From assembly GCA_964497185.1 (NCBI GenBank), contig CAZCBX010000002.1, positions 1 through 64,000 of the forward strand: a stretch of 64,000 nucleotides of DNA, read 5' to 3'. The stretch comes from CAZCBX01 sp964497185 (GTDB lineage: Bacteria > Bdellovibrionota_G > JALEGL01 > JAGRMV01). A program made the position numbers and the translations under genes. Within the stretch, counting starts at the first letter, position 1. Every line of letters starts with the position of its first letter. The notes beneath the pieces were generated by a model, which was not told the DNA's origin, searched no databases, and saw only the letters and a program-made list of their open reading frames with translations. Shown here piece by piece: positions 53,199 through 61,915 of this stretch.

Positions 53199-54083
53199 AT
53201 GAGATTTATTCGGCTCAAAGAGATACCCGTCCATGCGTTTTTGTTTTTGTCGGCTTTTGTATCTATACTGACCACGCTTGGCATCGTCTTGGTGTTGCTC
53301 AAAGAAAGTCTCGCCTTTTTTGAAACGGTGCCGCTCACCGAATATTTGTTTGGAACCCAGTGGACGCCTTTGTTCAAACCTCAGCATTTCGGGTTTCTCC
53401 CGCTTTTGTGTGGCACATTGCTCATTGCAGTGGGGTCTGCCTTTGTGTCGATTCCTTTGGGGGTGCTTACCGCCACGTTTATGAGTGAATATGCCAGTGA
53501 TCGCGTGCGCGGATGGATTAAACCACTGCTAGAAATTTTATCCGGTGTACCCACGGTCGTGTATGGCTACTTTGCGCTTACATTCATTACGCCCCTTTTG
53601 CGCACGGTTTTCCCTGAAACTGAAATCTTCAACGCCGCCAGTGCAGCCATTGTGGTGGGCATCATGATCTTGCCCATGGTGGCTTCCATTAGCGATGATG
53701 CGATGCGATCTGTGCCCAATGCCCTTCGTTATGCCGCTTATGCCTTGGGAGCAACCAAGTCGGAAGTTTCTACCAAGGTGGTATTCCCAGCCGCGCTATC
53801 CGGCGTGATTGCTTCCTTTGTGCTGGCGATTTCTCGGGCCATCGGCGAGACCATGGCGGTAACTTTGGCCGCAGGGGCAACACCCAACCTTACGCTCAAT
53901 CCCTTGGAGAGCATTCAAACCATGACGTCTTACATTGTGCAAATCAGTTTGGGGGACACCCCGCAAGGCACCATTGAATACCAAACGCTGTTTGTGATTG
54001 GGCTAACGTTGTTTGTGATCACCCTGGGTATGAACTTATGTTCAGACTATATTTTACGAAAGTATCGGCAAAAATATGATTAA
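53199..54083 (+). CDS. pstC: Phosphate ABC transporter permease PstC
   Basis: A 294-residue permease with six membrane helices and the EAA-type loop IGETMAVTLAAG. It moves phosphate with PstA and PstB. No pstS is adjacent. It overlaps pstA by 8 bp. Confidence 0.93.
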   Translation: MRFIRLKEIPVHAFLFLSAFVSILTTLGIVLVLLKESLAFFETVPLTEYLFGTQWTPLFKPQHFGFLPLLCGTLLIAVGSAFVSIPLGVLTATFMSEYASDRVRGWIKPLLEILSGVPTVVYGYFALTFITPLLRTVFPETEIFNAASAAIVVGIMILPMVASISDDAMRSVPNALRYAAYALGATKSEVSTKVVFPAALSGVIASFVLAISRAIGETMAVTLAAGATPNLTLNPLESIQTMTSYIVQISLGDTPQGTIEYQTLFVIGLTLFVITLGMNLCSDYILRKYRQKYD

Positions 54084-54960
54084 AGGATTGGATCAGCAAT
54101 ACATCACGCGGTTAAAAAAGCGCAAACGAAGAGCAAAAATCTTTCACGGTTTGTGTTTTATGGCTTCCATGGTGGGCTTAATATTTTTGGGCGCTTTGTT
54201 TGTCTCCATCATTGGGGACGGATGGGCCTATTTGTCCTGGGACTTTTTAACCAACTTTCCTTCGCGGTTTGCCCATAAGGCGGGTATTCAGTCTGCACTG
54301 ATGGGGTCCCTTTGGATGATTGGCTTAACGTGTTTGTTTGCCATTCCTTTGGGCATTGGAGCCAGTGTATTTTTGGAAGAGTTTGCGCCCAAAAACAAAT
54401 GGATCAAAACGATTGAAATCAACATCTCCAATTTGGCTGGCGTGCCTTCCATCGTCTATGGGCTGCTGGGACTGGCCATTTTTGTTCGCTGGTTTCAATT
54501 GGATCGCTCATTGCTGGCGGGGGCATTGACCATGAGTTTGCTGATTTTACCCGTTATTATTATCGCTTCGCGTGAGGCCATTCGCACCGTACCCAATTCA
54601 TTGCGTTACGCGGCTTTGGCTTTGGGTGCAACCAAATGGCAAGTGGTCCAGGGCCATGTACTACCTGCGGCCATGCCTGGCATCATGACCGGTATTATTT
54701 TATCGGTCTCTCGTGCCATTGGTGAAACCGCGCCATTATTAATGGTGGGCGCATTGGGATATGTTGCCTACAACCCTCAAGGGCCCATGGATTCTTTTAC
54801 CGTACTACCCATTCAAATTTTTAACTGGGCTTCACGTCCGCAACCCGAGTTTCATGCGCTGGCCGCATCCGGCATCATCGTGCTTTTGGTGGTGTTGCTC
54901 ACCATGAACTCCATTGCTATTTTTCTTAGACATCGATTTCAAAAAGGAAAAGTCAAATGA
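54076..54960 (+). CDS. pstA: Phosphate ABC transporter permease PstA
   Basis: A 294-residue permease with an N-terminal basic stretch, six helices and the loop AIGETAPLLMVGA. It pairs with PstC. It overlaps pstB by 4 bp (ATGA). Confidence 0.93.
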   Translation: MIKGLDQQYITRLKKRKRRAKIFHGLCFMASMVGLIFLGALFVSIIGDGWAYLSWDFLTNFPSRFAHKAGIQSALMGSLWMIGLTCLFAIPLGIGASVFLEEFAPKNKWIKTIEINISNLAGVPSIVYGLLGLAIFVRWFQLDRSLLAGALTMSLLILPVIIIASREAIRTVPNSLRYAALALGATKWQVVQGHVLPAAMPGIMTGIILSVSRAIGETAPLLMVGALGYVAYNPQGPMDSFTVLPIQIFNWASRPQPEFHALAASGIIVLLVVLLTMNSIAIFLRHRFQKGKVK

Positions 54961-55724
54961 CCGAAAAAGCACAACCCAAACCCATCATGCACTCCAAAGA
55001 TTTGTCGGTGTTTTACGGCGATTTTCAAGCGGTGAAACAAGCCAGCATTCCCATTTATGAAAAAACAGTTACTTCCATCATTGGCCCCAGCGGATGTGGA
55101 AAAAGCAGCTATTTGCGCTGTTTGAACCGCATGAACGACTTTATCCCCGGCATTCGCATTGATGGACAAACCACCTATCAAGGCAAAAACATTTACGATG
55201 CCGACATTGATCCCGTTACACTTCGCAGAAGCATTGGCATGGTTTTTCAAAAACCCAACCCCTTCCCAAAAACCATTTATCAAAATGTGGCCTGGGGTCC
55301 CAAAATCAATGGCATTCGAGACAACATGGACGAAAGAGTGAACAAAGCGCTCAAGCGTGCCGCCATCTGGGATGAAGTGAAAGATAAACTGGATCAAAGC
55401 GGACTTTCATTGTCGGGTGGTCAGCAGCAACGCTTGTGCATTGCGCGCGCCATTGCGATGGAGCCTGAAATTATTTTAATGGATGAACCATGCAGTGCGC
55501 TGGATCCCATTTCCACCAGCAAAATCGAAGATTTAATTTTTGAGTTAAAAAAGAAATACACCATTGTGATTGTTACGCATAATATGCAACAAGCCGCGCG
55601 GGTTTCAGATTACACGGTGTTTATGTACCAGGGTGAAGTGATTGAGTACGGACCTACAGATCGTATATTTACCCGCCCTCAAAAACAGCAAACTGAGGAT
55701 TATGTCACGGGCAAGTTTGGCTAA
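54957..55724 (+). CDS. pstB: Phosphate ABC transporter ATPase PstB
   Basis: A 255-residue ATPase with Walker A GPSGCGKSS, signature LSGGQQQRLCIARA and Walker B IILMDEPCSALDP. GMVFQKPNPFP is the PstB mark. It powers PstCA. Confidence 0.96.
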   Translation: MTEKAQPKPIMHSKDLSVFYGDFQAVKQASIPIYEKTVTSIIGPSGCGKSSYLRCLNRMNDFIPGIRIDGQTTYQGKNIYDADIDPVTLRRSIGMVFQKPNPFPKTIYQNVAWGPKINGIRDNMDERVNKALKRAAIWDEVKDKLDQSGLSLSGGQQQRLCIARAIAMEPEIILMDEPCSALDPISTSKIEDLIFELKKKYTIVIVTHNMQQAARVSDYTVFMYQGEVIEYGPTDRIFTRPQKQQTEDYVTGKFG

Positions 55725-55887
55725 AGGAGTACGGGCTTCGAACGGAGGAAACCGCATAAATGGCACAGCTTTCCGCTTGCGCCTCAATCTGTGCTCATTT
55801 CTGCGATTTCGGTTATATGGAAATTTATAGGGACTTAAGGATATCGACATTTTGACGTAAGGTAAAAAATAAGAGAGGAAAAAACGT

Positions 55888-56550
55888 ATGTCCAAACATT
55901 TAGAGAATGATTTAGAAAAATTAAAAAAAGATATTTTGCAAATTGGTACCATGGTGGAGGAAACCGTTGAAAAAGCCATGCGGGCTTTTCGTAAGGGAGA
56001 TGTCGAAACTTCTAAAAAAATCATTGAAACCGATGAGATCATCAATGCCAAAGAAGTGGAAGTAGAAGAAGAGTGTTTAAAACTTTTGGCCCTCTATCAA
56101 CCAGTGGCGCAAGATTTGCGTTTTATCACCACCGTCATCAAGATCAACAACGACCTAGAGCGCATGGGCGACATATCGGTGAAAATTGCCAAGCGCACCA
56201 TTTCCTTATCCAAGGAACTGCCCATTGATATTCCGGAACAGCTAACCCAAATGACAAGAATCACCAAATCAATGGTGAAAGATTCACTCAACGCGTTTTT
56301 TAACAAAGACGCATCGCACTCGCGTGAAATATGTCAGCGCGACGATCAAGTGGACAAACTGCACAAAGAAACCATCCGCTTGCTTCGAGAAAAAATGCAA
56401 GAAGACGGCAAAAACATTGATCAGTACCTCGATATGGTCACCGCGACCAAGGGCATTGAACGGATCGCAGATTTGGCCACCAACATCGCACAGGATGTAG
56501 TGTACATGGTTGAAGGTGAAATCATTCGCCATCAAAACAACTGGGTATAG
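55888..56550 (+). CDS. phoU: Phosphate regulation protein PhoU
   Basis: A 220-residue helical protein of two PhoU repeats with the metal-binding pattern ERMGDISVKIA and ERIADLATNIAQ. It keeps PhoR inactive when phosphate is plentiful. It follows pstB after a 163-bp gap with an imperfect hairpin (55757-55801), so it may have its own promoter or be controlled at that point. GAGAGGAAAA precedes the ATG. Confidence 0.94.
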   Translation: MSKHLENDLEKLKKDILQIGTMVEETVEKAMRAFRKGDVETSKKIIETDEIINAKEVEVEEECLKLLALYQPVAQDLRFITTVIKINNDLERMGDISVKIAKRTISLSKELPIDIPEQLTQMTRITKSMVKDSLNAFFNKDASHSREICQRDDQVDKLHKETIRLLREKMQEDGKNIDQYLDMVTATKGIERIADLATNIAQDVVYMVEGEIIRHQNNWV

Positions 56551-56655
56551 TGATTAAAAACTTTCGTTTCAAAGCCGCTCCCGAGCAGAGCTTTTTGGGC
56601 TTAAAGCTCCGGCGTAAAATCGAAATTTGTTTCGGGGTAAAGTAAATATATAGAA

Positions 56656-56680
56656 ATAAACGCCAACGGCGTTTATCTTT
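56656..56680 (+). terminator. phoU-side hairpin
   Basis: ATAAACGCC-AAC-GGCGTTTAT followed by CTTTATT. The stem is close to the hemH terminator at 38110 but the T-run is weak. Confidence 0.5.
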
Positions 56681-56718
56681 ATTACCTCTATCCAACCCAC
56701 AATGAAGCAGAAATATCA

Positions 56719-56787
56719 GCCCGAGGGGGTCCGTATGGGCGTCTCCGGTAGCTGCGCGAGGACTAGCCCATACGGACCCCCTCGGGC
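56719..56787. repeat. Long-hairpin element E4 (conserved core, second arm type)
   Basis: A perfect 22-bp stem (arms 56719-56740 and 56766-56787, beginning GCCCGAGGGGGTCCG as in E2) around the 25-nt core GTCTCCGGTAGCTGCGCG-AGGACTA. It lies between convergent phoU and the methyltransferase gene. A lone copy of the other arm type (AGCTTTTTGGGCTT) is at 56588. Confidence 0.92.
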
Positions 56788-56796
56788 CTTACGTTT

Positions 56797-58113
56797 CTAC
56801 ATCTTTTTGCAAAAAACCACCATGCTCTCTAAGTGGTAGGTGTTGGGAAACATTTCAAAAGGCGCAATGCTTTGAATGCGATAGCCATACGCCGAAAGTC
56901 GTTTTGCATCTCGGGCCAGGGTGGTTGGGTCACAAGATACATATACGAGGGTCTGAATGCCCATTTTGGGAAGCCAGGGAAGCACTTTTTCGTGTAGTCC
57001 AGAGCGTGGGGGGTCCACGATGGCATGGCGAAATTGTGCATCTTCTTCGTCATACAGTCTTTCTAGTTCCAGTTCCACTTTGCCTGCACTGAAATTGGTT
57101 TTGTCTTCCGTGCCATTGCGTAAGCTGCTTTGCTCTGCGCAGTGAATGGCTTCCTTTTGCACCTCAATGCCCGTTACGTGCAATCCTTGTTTGGCCAAAG
57201 CCACGCTAAATAGTCCCGAGCCGCAGTATAGATCCAATATTGGATCCGTCGCATCACTCAAAACCGCGCATACCTTTTCAACCAGTTTGGAAGTGATTTT
57301 CACATTGGTTTGAAAGAATAAATCGGGACGAAGAATGTAAAATACATCGCCTATTTTTTCTTCTAAATAGGTTGGGTTGTAAAACAAGGGCTTGCAGTCT
57401 TTGCCAAACGCGGCTTTGCTGCCACGCATGACAGTTGTGGTGTAAAAGTTCCATTTTTTTTCATACGCATCAAACCGTCGCATCAGTTCGGTGCGAGCGA
57501 AGTCTGGCGTAACAGAAAAAATAATGGCGATGGCATCGTCGATCAAGCGGAGGGTCACAAAAGGCATGACATGGGCGTTGATGTTTTCAATGGCTGGTTT
57601 TATTACAGCCCAAGCTTCGTTTAACAATGGATCGGCCAACAAGCACCGATCGATGTCCAAGGTTTCATAGGTGTCCCAGGCGGTATACCCTTGCTTGCCA
57701 TTGGGCTCTCGGCGATACACCACACGATTTCGATAATGGTATTTTTTTTCGCCCACCAGCACATCGCTGATCGGCCCGTGCTGATCGGTGTGTCCAATGC
57801 GTGAAAGGATGTCGGCCAGTTGTTTCTTTTTGATGCCTGGAATGATGTCTGGTTGAATATGCTGGTAGTTGCAGCCGCCGCAGCGGTCAAAATAGGGGCA
57901 AGGGGCCTCGATGCGATGCTCAGAGGGCTTTTCAATCGACACCAGTTGACCAAACGCAAATTTCTTTTTGGCTTGCGTGATTTCAATGGTGGCTTGGTCG
58001 CCGGGCGCGGTTCGGGGGACAAAAACGGTGAATCCGTCGGGCTTGGCAATGCCGTTTCCTTGGAAGGCTAGGTTTTCGATGGTGGTTTGGGTTTGGTGGC
58101 CTTTTTTAAACAT
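56797..58113 (-). CDS. rlmD: 23S rRNA (uracil-5-)-methyltransferase, RlmD/RumA type
   Basis: A 438-residue class I methyltransferase of the TrmA/RlmCD family. A TRAM domain is at the N-terminus, then Fe-S cysteines in CPYFDRCGGCNY, the SAM motif LDLYCGSGLFS, DPPRSGLH and the catalytic Cys in YVSCDPTTLARD. It makes 5-methyluridine in RNA; the exact site (RlmD-type U1939 or another) is not determined by eye. Convergent with phoU across E4. Confidence 0.9.
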   Translation of the reverse strand: MFKKGHQTQTTIENLAFQGNGIAKPDGFTVFVPRTAPGDQATIEITQAKKKFAFGQLVSIEKPSEHRIEAPCPYFDRCGGCNYQHIQPDIIPGIKKKQLADILSRIGHTDQHGPISDVLVGEKKYHYRNRVVYRREPNGKQGYTAWDTYETLDIDRCLLADPLLNEAWAVIKPAIENINAHVMPFVTLRLIDDAIAIIFSVTPDFARTELMRRFDAYEKKWNFYTTTVMRGSKAAFGKDCKPLFYNPTYLEEKIGDVFYILRPDLFFQTNVKITSKLVEKVCAVLSDATDPILDLYCGSGLFSVALAKQGLHVTGIEVQKEAIHCAEQSSLRNGTEDKTNFSAGKVELELERLYDEEDAQFRHAIVDPPRSGLHEKVLPWLPKMGIQTLVYVSCDPTTLARDAKRLSAYGYRIQSIAPFEMFPNTYHLESMVVFCKKM

Positions 58114-58191
58114 GGGGTTATGTATCTGTTCTGGGAAGTAGGTTCAAGGACAATTGCGTTTTGTTCTTGGTTTAAATAGAGATCGGTGGGA

Positions 58192-58334
58192 CTTTGGGCT
58201 TGCCCCAAAAAAGCTCCACGAACTCCACCGCACGCCCACCTGCCGAAGACAATGGGTGTCATCTGAGAGAATCCTCTTCGGCCATGATATCTCACCTGTC
58301 AAACACATTCCGCTTTTTTGGGGCAAGCCCAAAG
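58192..58334. repeat. 143-bp element E6 with 23-bp terminal inverted repeats
   Basis: A perfect 23-bp inverted repeat (58192-58214 and 58312-58334, starting CTTTGGGCTTGCCCC) with an inner hairpin GCCGAAGA/TCTTCGGC (58242-58249, 58275-58282). It has no coding capacity and no visible target duplication. It lies in the 362-bp divergent gap between the methyltransferase and fbaB; nothing else is seen there except the fbaB ribosome-binding site. Confidence 0.85.
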
Positions 58335-58475
58335 CTGCCCTGTAAACTCGGTCAATGGTGGTAGGAAAAATAAAGTCAAACGTCTACGGGCATTTGCATA
58401 GGGATGAAATTCGGCTTGCATATTTTGTGGGCAAGGGTAGAACTCTTTTTACATGGCTTGAAGGAGAAATGATTT

Positions 58476-59528
58476 ATGAATGTACAAGAAATTACGTCGA
58501 TTTTAAAAGAGCATGAGAGTTTGCTTTCTCATGAGTGCCAAACGATTGCCAAAGATCGGTTGCATTTGCCGGGTCCGGATTTTGTGGATCGGATTTTTGG
58601 TCCGTCCGATCGCAATATCAATGTGTTAAAGAATTTAGAATGGCTTCACCAAACGGGACGTTTGGCGGGTACGGGGTATCTTTCAATTTTGCCCGTAGAC
58701 CAAGGCATCGAGCATACGGCAGGGGCTTCCTTTGCGCCCAATCCAGATTATTTTGATCCTGAAAACATTGTCAAGCTGGCCCTTGAGGGTGGTTGCAATG
58801 CGGTGGCGTCTACGTTTGGAGTGTTGGGCCGTGTGGCGCGAAAATATGCCCATAAGATTCCTTTTATTGTAAAACTCAATCACAATGAGCTGCTGACGTA
58901 TCCCAATAAATTTGATCAGGTGGCATTTACTTCACCCCAAGAGGCTTATGAGATGGGCGCTGCGGGCGTAGGGGCCACGATCTATTTTGGCTCGGAGCAG
59001 TCCAATCGACAGCTGGTGGAAATCGCGGATATGTTTGCACAGGCTCACGCGCTTGGCATGTTTACGGTGCTTTGGTGTTATGCCCGCAACAGTGCGTTTA
59101 AAAAAGGTGGCAAAGATTATCACGTCGCCACTGATATTACATCCCAAGCCAATCACCTGGGTGTCACCATTGGTGCAGATATTATCAAACAAAAGCTACC
59201 CGAGAACAATGGCGGTTTTACCGATGTGGGTTTCGCCAAAACACATCCTTTGATGTACGACAAGCTTAGCTCGGATCATCCCATTGATCTTACGCGCTAT
59301 CAAGTGGCCAATTGTTATATGGGTCGAGCGGGCTTGATCAATTCGGGTGGGGCATCGGGCGACAATGATTTGCAGGATGCGGTAAAAACGGCGGTTATCA
59401 ACAAACGTGCAGGTGGCATGGGGTTGATTTCGGGCCGCAAAGCATTTCAAAAGCCGCTCAATGAAGGCATTGAGATTCTTCATGCCATTCAGGATGTGTA
59501 CCTCTGTAAAGAAATTACGGTGGCTTAA
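58476..59528 (+). CDS. fbaB: Class I fructose-bisphosphate aldolase, DhnA/FbaB type
   Basis: A 350-residue archaeal-type class I aldolase that cleaves fructose-1,6-bisphosphate in glycolysis and gluconeogenesis. It shows VDQGIEH near residue 75 and the catalytic Lys region of DhnA-type enzymes. AAGGAG lies 9 nt before the ATG. Its stop overlaps the hemB start (TAATG), so the two are translationally coupled, an odd pair of functions. Confidence 0.93.
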   Translation: MNVQEITSILKEHESLLSHECQTIAKDRLHLPGPDFVDRIFGPSDRNINVLKNLEWLHQTGRLAGTGYLSILPVDQGIEHTAGASFAPNPDYFDPENIVKLALEGGCNAVASTFGVLGRVARKYAHKIPFIVKLNHNELLTYPNKFDQVAFTSPQEAYEMGAAGVGATIYFGSEQSNRQLVEIADMFAQAHALGMFTVLWCYARNSAFKKGGKDYHVATDITSQANHLGVTIGADIIKQKLPENNGGFTDVGFAKTHPLMYDKLSSDHPIDLTRYQVANCYMGRAGLINSGGASGDNDLQDAVKTAVINKRAGGMGLISGRKAFQKPLNEGIEILHAIQDVYLCKEITVA

Positions 59529-60535
59529 TGGCCACCATGCCAACCGCTGGAACCTTTCCCCATACGCGTTTGCGGCGCACGCGACAGTCTGCCTGGGTGC
59601 GCAATTTGGTTCGACAAACCCGCTTAAGCGTTCATGACCTTATCTGGCCCTTGTTTGTTGTGGACGGTCAGAATCAACAAGTGGAAGTGCCCGCCATGCC
59701 CGGTGTATTTCGGTACAGCGTGGACCAAATCGTGGAGATGGCATTGCGCGCGCAAGATGTAGGTATTCCGGCAGTGGCCTTGTTTCCATATACACAGCCA
59801 CAGCTGAAAAACGCGCAGGCAACCGAAGCCGTTAATCCAGATAACCTTGTTTGTCGGGCCGTGCGCGCGGTTAAAAAAGCCGCTCCCAACCTGGGCGTAC
59901 TTTGTGATGTGGCACTGGATCCATACACCAATCACGGCCATGATGGGTTGTTGAAAGATGGCAAAATTGTCAATGATGCCACATTGGCGGTGTTGACCAA
60001 GCAAGCATTGGTGCAAGTGGAAGCCGGTTGCGATATTTTGGGACCTTCTGACATGATGGATGGACGTGTGGGCGCCATTCGAAAAGCATTGGAAGAACAA
60101 GGCATGACCGATGCGTTGATCATGTCGTATGCGGCCAAATATGCATCGGGCTTTTATGGTCCGTTTCGTGATGCCGTGGGTTCTCGCGCTGCACTGGAGG
60201 GTGATAAAAAAACCTATCAACAAGATCCGGCCAACAGCGATGAAGCGTTGCGCGAGGTCGCGCTGGATATCGAAGAAGGCGCGGACATGGTGATGGTCAA
60301 ACCAGGTATGCCATATTTGGACATCATCGGGCGCATTAAGGAAAGTTTTGCTGTCCCGACCTTTGCCTATCAAGTCAGTGGCGAATACAGCATGATCAAA
60401 GCAGCCAGCGCCCAGGGTTGGTTGGACCAAGACATCATCATGATGGAAAGTCTGTTGTGTTTAAAGCGTGCGGGTGCCAGCGGGATTCTGACATACTTTG
60501 CCTATGATGCCGCACAAAAGTTAGCCAAGCGATAA
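59528..60535 (+). CDS. hemB: 5-aminolevulinate dehydratase, Mg-type metal site
   Basis: Joins two 5-aminolevulinate molecules to porphobilinogen. A 335-residue enzyme with active-site lysines Lys204 (SYAAKYASGF) and Lys258 (VMVKPGMPYLD). The metal site reads DVALDPYTNHGHDG, so the three cysteines of zinc enzymes are replaced and the enzyme should use magnesium. Coupled to fbaB upstream. The 3' end overlaps the convergent hemY by 15 bp. ATG 59537 is an alternative start. Confidence 0.95.
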   Translation: MATMPTAGTFPHTRLRRTRQSAWVRNLVRQTRLSVHDLIWPLFVVDGQNQQVEVPAMPGVFRYSVDQIVEMALRAQDVGIPAVALFPYTQPQLKNAQATEAVNPDNLVCRAVRAVKKAAPNLGVLCDVALDPYTNHGHDGLLKDGKIVNDATLAVLTKQALVQVEAGCDILGPSDMMDGRVGAIRKALEEQGMTDALIMSYAAKYASGFYGPFRDAVGSRAALEGDKKTYQQDPANSDEALREVALDIEEGADMVMVKPGMPYLDIIGRIKESFAVPTFAYQVSGEYSMIKAASAQGWLDQDIIMMESLLCLKRAGASGILTYFAYDAAQKLAKR

Positions 60536-61915
60536 ACCCGCCACCGCTTGAGCACTTTGCTCCATCAGGTCGGGTATGCCCACTTTCGAATAGCCATTGC
60601 CCAAAAGTACAATGCCATCAAAAGGTTCAACGCCTTTAAAAATTTGCTCAACGCGCTGGGCATGGCCCAAAGTGTATTGAGGCATGCTGTTGGGCCAACG
60701 CTGTAGGTAGGTGTGCTGCGGCTGTCCAGTGATGTCGAGCAGCGCTTGCAAATCGGCCCAAGCCCAATCGGTCAATTCTTGGTCGGATGCGGTCAACAGA
60801 TCTTCCTGCATGGCGCCACCCAGAAAAGCACGAATTAACACTTTGCCCTGCGGCGCGCGGTGGGCAAATTTTTCACTGCAAAAAGTGCTGGCCAAAATGT
60901 GGCGTTGTTCCTTGGCGGGTACAATCATGCCCATGGCATGAATGCGATCGTCCACTTGGTTTTGATTAAAAATAAAATGTGCAATGGCGCTGGATGCAAA
61001 AGAAATGTCACGAAGCTCATTTTTGATAGGGGCCGGTAAGAAATTGGCCAAATGCGCCACATTTCGGGGTGGGGTGGCAAATATCACGTGATCAAACAAT
61101 TCCAACTGGCCTTGTACACGCACTTGCCATTGGCCTTGCGCGGTGGCATCCACCGATTGCACCAGCGTGTTTGTACGAATCCATGCAGGGGGAAGTTGAT
61201 TGGCCAAGGCATCGATGAGGGTTTGCATGCCGTTGTTAAAAGAGCGAAAGCTCCCATATCGAGGTCCACTGGCATGCGCGCCCATGCCCTCCTTTTTCAT
61301 GCCTTTTAAAATGCTTCCGTACTTTTTTTCAAGAGCCACAAATTGAGGCAGTGTGCTTTGCATGCTTAAGCGATGCGGATCGGCAGTATAAATGCCCCCA
61401 ATCATGGACTGGGTAATTTCTTCCAAGTTGCCTCTGCCAAAACGACGCGTGATAAACGAGGCCAGCGATTCATCGGAGGTCTCAGTTCGACGGGGCATCC
61501 ATGGTTCCATCAACGTTCGGAGTTTGGTGGACCAGCTTAAAGCGGGGCTTTTTAAAAAGGCCAGGCGTTGGGTGGGGCCCATCAAGTAAAACCCTTTGGG
61601 CGTGGTCAACATTTTACCAGCACGAACGATGTAGCTTTTTCGATTGTGGGCATTGGGTTCCATGAGCTCAGGGGTCAGTCCCAATGCGTCAATGACCTTT
61701 GCGATATGGGGTTTGTACAAAAAAGCGTCGGGCCCTTTTTCGATCAGGCAGTCCTGGTCCCGAAAGGTTTGAATGATGCCGCCCAGATGATTTTTCTGTT
61801 CAAAAAGGCTGCATGAAACATCTGGACGTTTTTGAAACAGCGCATGCGCGGCAGACAACCCGGCGATACCCCCGCCAATAATGGCAATGTTAGGCTTGGG
61901 TTTGCTCGTGGACAT
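60521..61915 (-). CDS. hemY: Oxygen-dependent protoporphyrinogen/coproporphyrinogen oxidase
   Basis: A 464-residue flavoenzyme with IIGGGIAGLSAAHAL at the N-terminus, EKGPDAFL, and a C-terminal FAD block (FDGIVLLGNGYSKVGIPDLM). It makes protoporphyrin IX (or coproporphyrin III) with O2. Which porphyrin route runs here depends on a coproheme decarboxylase, not in the window. It overlaps hemE by 26 bp in one operon. Confidence 0.93.
   Translation of the reverse strand: MSTSKPKPNIAIIGGGIAGLSAAHALFQKRPDVSCSLFEQKNHLGGIIQTFRDQDCLIEKGPDAFLYKPHIAKVIDALGLTPELMEPNAHNRKSYIVRAGKMLTTPKGFYLMGPTQRLAFLKSPALSWSTKLRTLMEPWMPRRTETSDESLASFITRRFGRGNLEEITQSMIGGIYTADPHRLSMQSTLPQFVALEKKYGSILKGMKKEGMGAHASGPRYGSFRSFNNGMQTLIDALANQLPPAWIRTNTLVQSVDATAQGQWQVRVQGQLELFDHVIFATPPRNVAHLANFLPAPIKNELRDISFASSAIAHFIFNQNQVDDRIHAMGMIVPAKEQRHILASTFCSEKFAHRAPQGKVLIRAFLGGAMQEDLLTASDQELTDWAWADLQALLDITGQPQHTYLQRWPNSMPQYTLGHAQRVEQIFKGVEPFDGIVLLGNGYSKVGIPDLMEQSAQAVAGLSLG

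Noticed and set aside
59624..60430. 268-codon open frame opposite hemB
   Set aside because: hemB is unmistakable; the opposite frame has low-complexity His/Gln-rich sequence and no family resemblance.
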